A stretch of DNA of 64,000 nt from Anthostomella pinea. Its lineage: Eukaryota; Ascomycota; Sordariomycetes; Xylariales; Xylariaceae. The notes beneath the pieces were generated by a model. It was not told the origin of the DNA. It worked only from the letters and a program-made list of their open reading frames with translations, and did no database searches. The stretch is from positions 372,001-436,000 of the forward strand of contig CAUWAG010000010.1 of assembly GCA_963556695.1 (NCBI GenBank), given 5' to 3'. Below, piece by piece: positions 22,775-34,933 of the stretch. The position numbers and the translations under genes are program-made. How positions within the stretch are numbered: position 1 is the stretch's first letter; the number at the start of each line of letters is the position of its first letter.

Positions 22775-25700
22775 CACCCCCTCAGCCAGGCAGGCAACGG
22801 CTCTGGCTGAACTAGTCTATAGAGTAAACTACCTCAGGGTCTTGACTCAGAATCTTTTCTTTCTTCTCAATGGCTCCCTCCTGTGACCTTAAATCAAGCT
22901 GCCTCGCCTGAGTGTCTACCAATCCCAACTGATCCAGAAATCCTGCCCACCGTTGAGCCGGCAAGGCCTTGGTCAACCCATCCGCTTTCATCTGTGTTAA
23001 AGGCGTATATTCGATGCTGACGGTTCCTTGTTCCACTTCTTGTCGAAGCCAATGGTTGTGTATGTCCACATGCCGCAACTTGGTTTTTAAAAGGGCGATT
23101 TTGGCTGTCACTAGCTTAATTATCTGTGTATTGTCGCATTCCACTTTGATCTTCTTGCGTTCGAGTTGAACACCAAGTTCCGTAACCAGCCGGCTGATGT
23201 ACAGAGTCTCTTTGACTACCTGAGCCAGTGCGAGTAGTTCCGCTTCTGTAGTAGATATGTTGACCGTGTCTTGCTTGTTGGCCCTCCAGCCGATCAATCC
23301 TCCGAAAAGAGTCATGGCAAAAGCCTGAGAGCTCTTTCTGTTGAGACAATTGTCGGCAAAGGAAGCATCACTGGCCACCACTAAATCGTTTCCTCCAAAC
23401 TGGAGAGAGTGGTGTCTTGTTCTGTATAGATATTGGATGACTCGGTCGGCGGTATTCTGATGGATCTGACTTGGGTTTGTGAGGAATCTCGCGAGGCGTG
23501 ATGTTACAAAGGCTATGTCTGGTTGTGTGGAAACGGACGCAAATAGAATGGAAGCAATCTTATGTTGGTATTTCTGGATCTCGTGAGGGGCGGCGTGATC
23601 TTGCCGGTGCAGTAGTTCTTCTGTACCCATTGGGACCTCAGGGAGTCTGTCAGTCAGGTTGATTAGCTTGGTTACTTTCTTAATGTAAGAGGTCTGGGAT
23701 AGCCAAATCTTTCGCTGGGGCCGGTCCCGAATGATTTCCATTCCAAGGAACCATTGAACGTGCTCGCCTCCAGTGATCTCGTATCTTTGTTGAAGCTGCT
23801 GAATCATGTCTTGAATATCTTTTTGTGTGTGTTTTCTATATGTGACGATCATGTTGTCCACGTAGAAGAATATCATGATTCCTTTTCTTGTATAACAGCA
23901 CGGCTCATATGGAACCGGGTTGAATCCCAAGCTGGCCAGAGTCTTTGGAAACTCTTTTTGCCATAGCAATAGAGAAACCCTCAGCCCGTAGAGTGCCTTG
24001 TTCAACTAAAGAATTATACCTTTCTTGCGATAGCCGTGTGGTATCCGCATAAAGATCTTCTCATTAATAGGGGCATGCACAAAGGTGTTAACAACGTTGT
24101 ACTGGATCATCTCAAGGTCAAACTTGGCCGCCAGGGCTATCAAGGTTCTGAACGATCTTCCAGCAAGAGTAGCTGCATACGTTTGCTCTGAATGCAGTCC
24201 CTTCTGTTGATCTCCTCTGACCATAAGACATGCCTTGCACTTGATGAACCTCCCATGCTTATCAAACTTATAGACATACACCCACATGCAGTCCAAGATT
24301 TGATGCCCTCGTATAGATGGGTCTTTCTTTCGGATCTCAGTCCATGACCTCATGCCATCATGACTTTTAGGTGATACTTTTCGGCCATTTTGAACAAGTG
24401 TCTTATTGAATGGGTTGCTAGTTCGTTGCGCTACCGTGGCGCTTCTTCTAGGAGTTGCCTGTGCAGTTTGAATCCTTTTTGCAAGGCTCTCTCAATGCTT
24501 GCCCGATCTAGGGTGTTTTTATCCAATCATTCTATGGGCGAAGCCTTTAGGCCTGTTAGAAACACCGCTTTCCAAGGCTCGAGCTCTTTTCGTCCTGGGT
24601 CTTGGAGAGGATTTTTGGGTTCCTTATTCCCCTTCTGAATACTATGACATAACAGGGCGGACAGAGGACTAGGCGGTGGTGAAGGTAATAGGGCACACTT
24701 TGTCGTGGTGTATGGGTGCTCATTTTCAATACCCATATCTATTTCCTCTTCGTTCTATTGGACTTGTATCCCTATTGGGACCACTGGGCCTCCCGCACTT
24801 CCATCCTCTACCCCCGTCAAGGGAGGATGTTAGTCTGCTTGCAGTTCATCAAGATTTTCTTCCTCGTCCTGGATATAGTCGTCAGACTCGGATAAAGCGT
24901 ACTTGTTGACCATGGCTTGTATCTCTTTAATAATCGCTGTCTTCAAGTCATTTCAGAACCGCTCTTTATTTCCATCAAATACCTCGTTCTCATTAAAAGT
25001 GACATCTCTTGTACTTATCACCTTGTTCAGGTGAGGCACCTACACACGGTAGATATTGGAGGACCGATATCTAACCAAGTATCCAATCCATGCTTTGGGA
25101 CTGAGTCTGTCTAGCCTTCGGCGACCCAACTTCATGTCGGTTGTCATTGCGTAAGCTTTGCAGCCATACACCCAGAGATGTGTCTGATTGGGGCGCTTGT
25201 CTGGGGCCATTGGTCGACCTGTCTTCCTTATGACTGCTTCAAAGAAAACATCGAAAGGGGTTTTTTACCCACTCTTTTTTCTTGGTGTCCGATTGTAGAG
25301 ATATGTAGCCGCTTTGAGTATTTCTGGCCATATGAAGGTCGGCAATCTAGCACCGATTCGCATTGTGCGCGTTTTCGTTTTCAGTACACCCCCTGGGCAC
25401 TTGGCACCTCCGTTTTGGGCTTGTGTATTGGGAGCCGAGGGCTCTACCTTGATTGCGCGGGCTTCTAGCCATCTTCCTATATCTGGCTTGTTAATGTATA
25501 TTTCATTGTCTGTTTCAACTACCTTAACTTTGATGTCGTATTGGCATTCCAGCCACAAGAGGTGCGTTGATACCACATGGATGATTGTTTGCGTAGTTTG
25601 ATTCTTGAGAGCATAGTCCCATGAGATACCAGAGTTTCTATATATGAAGACCATGTGAGATGACTTGTCTGATAGGGACCTCTCGTAGTTGTGGAAGTCA

Positions 25701-27687
25701 AGAGCTAATCTTTCTCCTGGATCTTTGTAGTTGGATCGTAGTGCTCTCCATATATGCTGTCTGGCCTTGGACACTGCGCATGACTCGCATTCCACTCCTG
25801 TTGGTCCTTGGATGACCACCCCCTGAGATGCGCGCACTAGGTGTTCCAAAGCTTGTGGGTCAGGATGTCCTAGTCGTTGATGCCACAGCCACGCGTTCCC
25901 AGTGAGGGGAGATCTTCTGGACCATGAGTTGTGTAGATGCTTCTTGCTTCGTTGTGCGGTGTGGAATATAGCGTTTGGGTCGTTCGGTTGGTAGTTGATG
26001 ACATATTGGCCGTACATGTCCTTGATATGGCTGACCAAGGTATTGTCTCTTCTTTTGAGACTGGTCTGCCTTTCCTTGTTGTCCCACCAATATCCTCTCC
26101 GTCTGAGTTCTCGTAGGGATACGAGAGTGGTGAGGAATGAGGGGCAGTAGGCCGTATTTGGAAAGCTGATAATCGTGCTTCCGATGCGTACTTGCATCTT
26201 GCCGTACGCTTGGATGGGTAGGGGGCGGTCTCCTTACCATACAAAATCCCCTGGTGGCGCAGTCCTCCAGCTGGTTAGACGCCATGCTTGGTTTGTGATC
26301 GTGATAGTGCTTCCACTATCTAAAATGACTGAATAGGCCAGTGGATAGTCGTCTGATTTGACAGCTGTGAAGGCTGATAGCACCTTGCCCATCGTTCTGC
26401 CATAGAGTCAATCTTGAATCTCTTCAGGCTCTTCTCCTTTAGGTTGAGAAGTCCTTGTACTTGATTTTGACTTGTTCCGCTTTAAGGCGCGGACTTGAGC
26501 TTGTAGTTCTGGATCTTCCAAGGCTTGGGTCGTCTTCTCAACGAGATAGTCCCTAGGTCGGAAGCCCTTCATGCCTTCTCCAGGAAGACATGGAAACAAT
26601 TCGACAATGCATGTTCCATTCCACACGCTAGACATTCGGAATGGTCCTCATCCCTACTTCTCTCGTTCCTTGGTCGGCGTTTGATCTGTTTTCTCCTAGG
26701 CTTTTTGTTTCCGGCTTTCTGTTCTTTTTTGCCAGAGCCCTTGCCATTATATGTAGCCCCAAATGCACCTTTGGAGGCTCGTCTAACTTTATTGGTGGTC
26801 CGCGAAATAGCCCTCATGAAATCGTTGACAAGATCTCGATGTTTGAGAATCCCGTGCCGGATTTGTTTGTCCTTAGTAACCGCATAAGTGCTTGACCATA
26901 TGGGAAATGCTTCGGATACCGCGTCAAGGAAGTCTCTGGCCTATGAGCTCACATTGAGCGTCTCGGGAACTTCCTTCTGATGGGCCTTCATAAAGGCGAT
27001 CTCCCAAGAGGCAATCTATCTTGCTGCGTTCTTGGAATTTCTGAGGGATTGGAGTGCTGTCTTGTAGAGTTGTCTTGTATCCTCCTGCTCATCTGCACTA
27101 GCCATTCCGCACTGGGCTTAGAGATTTGTGTACCACTCCTAGATTGGTTGTTTTGAAATGCAACAGGTGGTCTTGTAATGGTTTGCGACAGACTTGAGTA
27201 TATGGTTCTTGATTTTCTCCAAAGACAGTGCTTGCTTCTTGTGCAGCTTCTGAATTCAATTGTAGAAGCTATTGTCGAGTTCATAGGTTTGTTTCCCCAT
27301 TGTCGTTAGATCTGATAGCATTTATATGCCATTATTTCGCTTATGTTGAATGATTTCGTCGTCTTCGTTTCCGTCATTCGGATCGGGATTAACTTCGATG
27401 GTTTGGCTTGGTTCGAGAGTCGTTCGTTTCTTCTTGTATTTCTTTCGTGCAATATTCAGAATCTCTGGTTGTGGTATAATTCCCTTTTTCTGAACGAGGA
27501 GGTCAAGAAGACCTAAGGCGTCTGCCTTCAGTTGGAACTCATGGTCCCATTCGGGTCATTCTCTTGCTTCCAACAGTGATGCTGAGAAGTCTGCTTTCTC
27601 AGACTCTCGAAGGGTTAAAAGAACAGGCATCTTAGATATACAGCATAGATAGGGTTTGTCAAAGGGATCAACGATGAGACTCTTAAT

Positions 27688-27860
27688 TGTCAGATTTGAG
27701 CCAATCGTGAGGTTAAAGTGTGTGTGTGTATTCTGTGTGTCTGGAGTGTCCTTGTGCGACCGTGGCAGTCTTGTGCCAGAGGGGGCTGGATCGGGACGGA
27801 ACAACTAGGTTCCGGTGTCTACCTATCCAGGTGCCCTCTTTGCTCACCTTTAATCCAACA
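27688..27860 (-). repeat. Copia 5' LTR
   Basis: 173-bp LTR at the upstream end of the minus-strand Copia element. A reading frame runs through it into the gag start, which is chance or read-through and not a gene. Confidence 0.92.
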
Positions 27861-27865
27861 TACCC

Positions 27866-28251
27866 ACTAGGGGGCTGTCAAAGGAACAGTAAATACACCC
27901 TGACATGGTGCAATATGGTATTTTGCTGTAGATTAGCCTTGCCGAGCATACTTGAGAATGACAACAACATTTGCAGCGACCGCTCACATTCCAAAGGCTT
28001 GTGACCCTTCTAGAATCTCACATAAACCTAATAAAACATATAAATTTATAAAGGTAATATAGCGAGTTGGCATTACAAGCGAGTTTGCACTTGTTGTGAC
28101 AATCAGGCCTGCAGCTGCGCTGGTTGGAGCTGATGGGTTGAAATATCTAGATTCAACAATATCTAAGGAAGAAGAGGCAAGGTCGGAAAAGAACGGGAGA
28201 GCTAGGAGTATATATGTAAATAAATATGTGGAGGTATTATATAAAACTGTA
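27866..28251. other. Spacer between Copia element and second pogo copy
   Basis: About 390 bases of AT-rich sequence with no recognised gene or repeat end. It belongs to the target DNA that lay between the two inverted pogo-like copies before the Copia insertion. Confidence 0.4.
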
Positions 28252-28356
28252 ACACTCGTCATGAACTCTCTAGCTGCTATGTGAAATAACTTAATCACAA
28301 CGCATTCAATTTAATTCAAACAATTGGATTCCTTTTCTTCAGAGGTTTCTATTTCT

Positions 28357-28546
28357 TATAAGGGTATTACACCGGCATGTCAGGCCGAGTGGTTACCGAT
28401 CGGAGCCCTAAGGCTCCACTACCATATCCCCTCAAAACGCCTAATTCCCACAAACATACCAGGCTAGATTGAAGTAGCCTAATATACCTATTTCTTGGAA
28501 TCACCGCCATCACCTTGCTTTAGCATTTAACAACCTTAACCCCTAC
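28357..28546 (+). mobile_element. Possible tRNA-derived SINE, 190 bp
   Basis: The block is absent from the matching place in the inverted copy and is flanked by ATTTCT at 28351-28356 and 28547-28552. Near its start it carries CAGGCCGAGTGGTTA, close to a tRNA-Leu/Ser internal A box. A clear B box and a simple-sequence tail were not found, so the SINE assignment is tentative; an unrelated short insertion is the alternative. Confidence 0.45.
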
Positions 28547-28804
28547 ATTTCTATTGCACAAGTTCGCGCATTATGGCCAGTGTTGCCGCAAATGCCACAC
28601 CGTTGCTCACGCGCTGCCGTCCTCTTTGGACGATGATTACTTTCACCTATTTCCTGTCTTGCCAGTTCAGTATTATCTTTTATAGTCTGAAGACTTATTA
28701 TATCTTTAATAGAATTTTTTTTTTTTTTAAATATTTGTTTTTTATTTTCTGGTATTCATTTAGTAAGTGATTGGCCTCTTTTAGCTCACAAACCCGGGAA
28801 TTAT

Positions 28805-29013
28805 GACGGCCTGCACGGACCTTCCCACATGACAAGCCGATACTTCCCAATAAGGGAAAGATCTGACCAGAGGATCCCCTTAAAGGGGCAACCTCCCGCT
28901 GTACCTATCTCTCTTTCTCTTCCTTTTCTCTCTAGTCTTGGTATTCTCGTCAATAGAGTAATAGCTGCTTGCTGCCGGCCATCTCCCAGCTCCTCAGTAC
29001 GCTCACCGTGACA
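28805..29013. mobile_element. Solo-LTR-like insertion, about 209 bp
   Basis: The block begins TGACGGCC and ends CACCGTGACA. It is missing from the inverted copy, where the flanks (GGTTGATT and CCCAGG) adjoin. The ends are near-inverse and TG...CA like an LTR, and a CT-rich tract lies inside. A clean 5-bp duplication is not visible; the flanks read TAATT and TGATT if the boundary is shifted slightly. Confidence 0.5.
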
Positions 29014-30660
29014 AAAATCAACCAAAGTGACCTTATACATAAGACCGTATATAGCCTTTAAAAAGAAGCTCAATGCATCAATTATTAATATAGGTAAGTT
29101 TCTTTGGTGGTTTCTGACTCAATTTTGGATATAAACCAATTGGTTTACCGCTTTGTTAATAGTGGTAGGCGTCTTTCAAGTCTAAATAATCGGTGGCAGA
29201 TTGGGATCTGGCAACAATGTTCGTACAACAGCGACAGCGTCCAGCTTTAAGATAACACTTTCTGGTCAAAAGGAACAAGCCCAGTAGCACTGAAACCTCC
29301 TCGAATATTTCCTGGTGTCATAACAGTATTATGTGTTTTACAAAACGCTGTAAGGAAGTTCTCCTTTGAAACATCGGTTATATAACGCTGGATGAGATCC
29401 TTAATCATATGACTGTAAGCTCTTTTAAGCGGGCTAAAATAGCTGATATCTAAAGGCTAGAGCCTTTGTAATGAGTGGACAGGCATATAAAGGATAATGA
29501 TACCATTATTCTGACAATAATTATTTGAGACCTAGGAATAGTGGCTTTTATGGCCATCTAGGATGAGGAAGTATTTACCAGCAGTCATACGCGGTCTGGT
29601 ATACTTGTCAAAATGCTGATTTCACTTCAAACCAATCTCATTTGTAGTCCACCCTGTCACGAAGCGTAAATATAGAGTGGATGTAACAGTCCTGCTTTCA
29701 CTACGTACGTGTAAGAATCTCTCGGTGAAAAGAGAAAGAAGGATCTGGCCTACCAGCTAATCTAGTAGCAGTTAAGGCAACACGTCTTGTGCGCCAGGTC
29801 ACCTGATGCAGCGCACTGACCACTGCAGATGGGGTGTCAGTCCTGATGGGAGGTCAGACCATCACACACCCGTTGTTACACACAGCCACTTTCTAATTGC
29901 GTAGTAGTGTCATGTCGCAATACCATGACGCGAGGTAGGTTTTGCCCTGTACAATAGTGAAAGGTTGGACCACCCAACTATCAGTATTAATAGCAGAGAT
30001 TGATATAGACCATTCTTTGTTGCCTTGCTAAGCTTGTCTAGACCTGCCACGTCTTTCGCCGCTTATAAATACCATGCCAGACCCAATAATGCCTATTATA
30101 AACCCAGTCTTATCAAAATTATAAATATCCGCATCATGGATACCATGTTTTGCGATTGCTGCCACAACTTGGCAAAACCACGTGCAATACGCGTCTAAAT
30201 CTTCATTTAAGACCCTTTGGTAGTTCATCCTCTGATGAAAACACGTCCGGAGGCCTGGTATGCGTTTAATGAAGTTCCGCGTCCAGTTCTTTCTAATGCG
30301 TCCAGCCTCACATACCGCCAACAATTGATTCGCCATATCTTCAATATAAGTGTGCCAGGGTGGAAATGCTCGCACATCCAGGTCAAGAATGAAGGAAATA
30401 ATGACATTCTCATTGGAAACTGTAAGTTTTAAAGTATTGCGCAAGCTGTTGCGTTGTGATGGCATTCCGTTGATTCTATTGCTCAAAGTGGAACAAGAGA
30501 TATTAAAGAGTTTTGCAAGCTGAAATATAGAAATATGAGGGTCACATCTTTTAGCTTAGACAGCTAGCTGTAAGTCTGATTCATTGTAACGCGGTGCCGT
30601 TGTATTTAGTGGAGATATAATGGTTTGAATCGTGTGTAGTAAAAAGTTCATGATGAGTGT

Positions 30661-32027
30661 CAATTCGCTTCTCAGCTACGTTATCGATTTTTAAAGAAAA
30701 TAATATAAACTAATCTTTAAATTAACTTTTAACGCTTGTTTAAAAGCTTAATATTATCTACAGCACTAGAAGCTATAGCGGGGAAATAATGATTGTTTTA
30801 TATATAATAACTGATATATTTTACAACTATCAGATTATTATACAATTATTATATAATAAACAATTATTACATGGTAAACCTTATTATCTAGTAAACAATT
30901 ATTATATGAAAAACAATCATTGTATGAAGTGGAGCGAACAGAGGCTTTTTATTAGGTGAAAGTTTTAACTAGGCAAACAGAGGTTTTTAATTGGCTAAAA
31001 CCTCGAATAGCCTTATATAGCGCTTTATAAAAAATTCTTTTGAACAAAAATTTCATTTCGTATTTTCTACTTATTCTCTTTATATTAATTAGTTAAATCT
31101 TTTATTTTCAAGTTTTTTACATATTATAAAGGTTCGAATATAAGGTTTATAAGCTACTGAAATTTAAGAATTACGGGTTATATTACAACCCTGGCATAAC
31201 AAATTATTAAGCATAGCAAGCATTTATTTCCGAGCCATTATATCCGTTATTTGCTTGTTACGAGGCTTACAGCTAGCCAGCACACAACGATTGTTTTCTA
31301 TGTAATAGTTGTTTACCATATAATAATTATTTCAAAACAACCATTTTTACCAGGCACCTTTTACCGCTACGGTAGCTTTATTATTTAGAAAAGTAAAGGT
31401 AAAAGTATAAATATAATAACGGTAATAATTATAATTATTTTTATATTTTTGCTTTTAAATAAAATATTATATAACATATATAAGATATTTATAACTATAT
31501 TATTAGCCATATTTTAAGAATTTTAATAGTTGAATAGTTTAATTTATAAAGGTTATAAGAGAAAATAAACAATTATTAACATTTTAAAAATAGCTACTTT
31601 CCATAAGCCGTGAAAAACTTATATATATAAAGGTGTAAATATAAAACGGTAAATAAAATAAAATGATCATAAATACTTAATTATAACGTTTTAAATAATT
31701 ATTGTCACAATTCAAGGTCCAATATTGGGGTGAATTGCTTGTGTAATCGTCTATCAGATCTGGGGACCAAATCTAGTACTAAATACACACCAAAGCACAA
31801 AGATCCGCCCATCCATTAATCTAGCAATCAATGGAGCCTTGTCTGTCACTCTGAAAGCCACCACTTCTGGTGCCTTCACCCCTTTTATCCTTTGACCACA
31901 TATTCTGGTCAGATACAGCTGCCTAAACAGCTGCCAACACACCTGTACAGCACCCCATATCCTAAACTAATTATATATACGTTTAAACGCAGATTTTATA
32001 TTATTTTAAAAAGGATAATATAAGTGG
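30661..32027. repeat. AT-rich RIP-like island
   Basis: About 1.4 kb of extreme AT richness with no readable protein. A less AT-rich patch lies at about 31720-31970. Next to the LTR at 32028-32420 it may be the destroyed interior of a retrotransposon, but no protein motif proves that. Confidence 0.5.
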
Positions 32028-32420
32028 TGTAACTATAATAGCGCCGGTGTTTATCCGGCCCAAAAAACTTCGCGCTTACAGCGCGCTCTTATCCCTTTCG
32101 GTCTAGTCCGCCTCACAATTTAGCTTAAGCTCAAGCAAGCCGAGAGCCCTGTAAGCAAGCGCTATAGGGCCTTGACTTACCTGAAGCTGTTGAATGGGGG
32201 CCGGAAATAGACACCGGAAGATCTCCAGTGGGGCAGAGACGCACAGGGTATCTGACCCACCAAGAAGACAGATGATCAATCTCTGTAGGCTGAAGAAGCA
32301 GAGCAGAACAAGAAGAACAGAACACACTTGACGACCTGAATGATCAAAACTCGCTTGCATCTAACAGAAGCAAGCACTAGGGTGGCTTAGCTTAGGGGGT
32401 CCTTATTGGACACCCTGACA
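32028..32420 (-). mobile_element. LTR-like segment, 393 bp
   Basis: The segment starts TGTAAC and ends CTGACA, so on the minus strand it runs TGTCAGGGTG...GTTACA. It holds promoter-like CT-rich sequence and a palindromic GCGCTTACAGCGCGC patch. Flanking 5-mers (AGTGG and TTGCG) do not match, so it is either an old solo LTR or the 5' LTR of an element whose interior is the AT-rich island. Confidence 0.5.
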
Positions 32421-32698
32421 TTGCGAATGGCATGTCGCGGACCTCCTGACGTCTCGTCACGCGAAGCTCAGAAATGCCAGCACAGGAACTAAGGGTAAAG
32501 AAGCCAGCTCCAGCAGTGCCTGAAACACCATGTCTTTTTACCAAGGCGTATCGTCAATCATAACGAGAAACCGTTGCTAACATGACAGCGTGACTTCATT
32601 TCATTCTGTACTCATACAATTCGACATCGATGATGCGTATCCACTATCAACGCATACAAGCCATCAGCCTTGGACCAAGCTGTCTTCGGACGAGCCAT

Positions 32699-34687
32699 TC
32701 ACTCTGGAATCTTCCGCCTCCTGAGGTGCCCATCAGGATCCTCGACCTGAAACACCTTCGTCCTCCTCTGCCATGCCTCGCTATCAAACAAGTCTCTCCG
32801 ACTGCCAGGCTCTGGAACGACAAGGCCCGGTTCAGAGGCCGGGCTCTCACTTATTGCGTCTCTTTGAGTTTCGGTAAGATCAATCGACTGTTTAGGCGCT
32901 CCTGGAGGCGATCCAGGTGGCGGTCGTGTCACTTCCACCTGCGTTGGTCGAGCGAAGGTCGGCGGGTTGCCTTCGAGTTCGAAGACGATAGTATCGCTGC
33001 TTCCCCTATCCATTGCGCCATCGTGGCTTGATTGCTTGGATGCTGGACGAGGCTGATACACGAACAGCTGCGATAACCCGCGGCCTCTTTCGCGTCGAGG
33101 AAGGGTGAAAGAGCTTCTCGGCGTCTCGGTACGCAACTGCTGCACCGCTGGACCGGACACCGGGAATCGGGACATCTCCGGCCGAGGCGGTGGAGGCATT
33201 GACTGAACACCCATACGTGGTTGAGCCATACCCGGTTCTAAACTGGTAGAACGGTCTGGCAAGCTCAACCTAGAGTCCTGGGATTGCAGCCTTGTCACAA
33301 TCGGTGAAGCTGGAAGCTCTGACAAATGGCTGGAACCCCGATGGCTTTGTAGGGATGGGCGAGCAAATGGACCTTGCACTTGGACGTGGCCGCTCACTGC
33401 CCCTGGCGACATCGAGCCGAGGCGAACTGGAGGTTGAAATAAAGCCTGTAAGCCGCTGTTGGCTGGAACTGGCGCTGTGTACGCCCTTTGACTTTGCGGA
33501 GGTGGTGTGATGAGCTTTTGGTGTGATAAACAGGGCGAATTTGGCAGTTCGTACACTTGAAAAGAAGCCGGCGATTCAGTTCTGGATGATACTGTCTCTG
33601 GGCTGGGAGGCAAGTAGTTGAACGGTCGCACTACAACTGCTTCATTGGGGATGCCAGCCGATTTCACGAATCTGGTTTCCTGGGATGAGACTGGACGTTG
33701 GACTGGAAAGCCGAGGGCATCGTGTCCGGTAGCCAGGTCACCAGAGGTGGACTGCCGCAATGACCTCTCCGACGGTGTCGTGCTTGTCACTATTTGGTGT
33801 CAGATAGGGAGGCCCGCGCGGACGGACGAGAACATACCTAGAGGTATCTTGCTTTCGCCGAACAGTGATTTGAGCAGGCCAAGGTTTTCGAACTGCCTCT
33901 CTGCCTTATTCGGCATTGTCTTGGCAGGGGCTTTGGTCTTAGTTCCTACCAGAGTCTCTATCTCCTTCAATATGGCGGCATGGTGTTCACGCAGACTGGG
34001 CATCTGCGTGGCAATGCTCTTGACATCTGCTGGGTCCCACGCGAGTGTGAGCATATCGGTGGCGGTCTTCTCAGACACCTGAGTCTCATACTTTGCTAGG
34101 ATGCCGTCAATATCCCCAAGACCAAGAGTCGCAGCTGTGACGGCCCAGTCAATGTTAATAAGCGCCTGGATGTTGGTCTCCAGGCTCGGGATCTTTTCGT
34201 CGCGCAGTTCGATCAGACGCTTGGTATCTCCGCACAAGGCTCGCATGAGATCGAGGCAGTGCGGGATTATGACGGGCACATCCTTGGCGTTGCAGATCCA
34301 GCTGCTCATGGCGGTGATGGATGCCAGTCTCTGTACGGAGGCAGCGCGCTCGAGCGCCATGTCGTTAGCTACGCCAGCTTTGGATGCATTTGGGGCTGTA
34401 TATATGGTAGTGGAAGCATTCTCATATCTTTTGGAAGCCTTCAGCTGGGCGTGTTGATAGCTGCCGGTCGCCTTGCTTGCTGGCCAGGTGGGAGGTATGA
34501 CATTCGGGACACAAGTACCACATGGGGAGGCTGAGCAGTACCGCTGAGCTGGCGGGTGCAGACGACCTAACCGAGATTGGGGGCCATCCTGTATGTTGTG
34601 ACCCCCCTGTTCTATAGATAGCATTTGCCGTGATCCTTCAGCAAGTTCTGGAAAGGGTTCTCTTAGAATCTGTTCCCACGGACCCAC
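32699..34687 (-). CDS. Hypothetical protein with helical N-half and long disordered C-half
   Basis: Exons 34687-33838 and 33789-32699 (minus strand) are joined over a 48-nt intron (GTATGT...ATAG) into 646 residues. I do not recognise the family. From about residue 95 to 270 the sequence looks helical (DMALERAASVQRLASITAM, then LREHHAAILKEIETLVG). The second half is rich in Pro, Ser, Arg and Gln and looks disordered (MSPGAVSGHVQVQGPF), ending in a basic HLRRRKIPE. The first 90 residues are less convincing, and the true start could lie at an internal Met such as MALERAAS. No signal peptide or membrane segment is visible, so it is probably cytosolic or nuclear. Confidence 0.6.
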
Positions 34688-34933
34688 CTAGGATTGACTT
34701 ATAAAGACGTCCGAACATCAAGCGTGGCAGCTGGATATCCTGCCCAGTGAGGTTACATCTACGTACTTGACTGACGTCCTCAAGACCGTCACAGTGAGCA
34801 CCACTTTACGCGGGGCACGGGTAGTGCTTGCCATTATGCTTGCTCCTCTCGCATATCGAGCGTCTCTCAATTTGATACTAAATAGAAGCATTCCCTGAAT
34901 GCCCTTGAAGCACAATTGGAAAGGATAAAAAGG

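Larger units (their letters stand above)
22602..27860 (-). mobile_element. Ty1/Copia retrotransposon, complete structure, mutated
   Basis: The 5,259-bp element is flanked by the 5-bp duplication TACCC at 22597-22601 and 27861-27865. Its LTRs (22602-22774 and 27688-27860, 173 bp each) differ at five positions (about 97% identity). A purine tract (GAGGGGGTG on the minus strand) abuts the 3' LTR. Minus-strand domains follow Copia order: gag from about 27630; zinc knuckle CLACGMEHALSNC near 26640; protease-like LDSGST near 26310; integrase with WHQRLGHPD and ETDNEI at 26197-25265; reverse transcriptase at 24353-22812; RNase H with SDASFADN. The frame is cut by several stops and shifts, and conserved Asp codons read Asn (QYNVVN, YVDN), as RIP would cause. 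It is inactive. Confidence 0.93.
28252..30660 (-). mobile_element. pogo-like (Tc5-type HTH, DDE) transposon, degenerate (right arm)
   Basis: Ends of about 16 bp are inverted (ACACTCGTCATGAACT at 28252, its near-complement ending 30660). The minus-strand transposase keeps a 152-residue block at 30028-30486 with a Tc5-type HTH region (RIPGLRTCFHQRMN) and a first catalytic region (IYNFDKTGFIIG). LILDGHKSHYS near 29560 carries the second catalytic Asp. The C-terminal zinc knuckle is near 28600. Stops and shifts inactivate it. Two younger insertions (28357-28546 and 28805-29013) are absent from the inverted copy at 21929-22480. This is a different family from elements 1-3. Confidence 0.8.

Noticed and set aside
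27556..27804. 82-codon frame entering the Copia LTR
   Set aside because: It is the gag start read back into the LTR, not an independent gene.
28370..28440. Possible tRNA gene
   Set aside because: Only an A-box-like stretch is present; no B box or cloverleaf could be folded by eye, so a SINE-like repeat is more likely.
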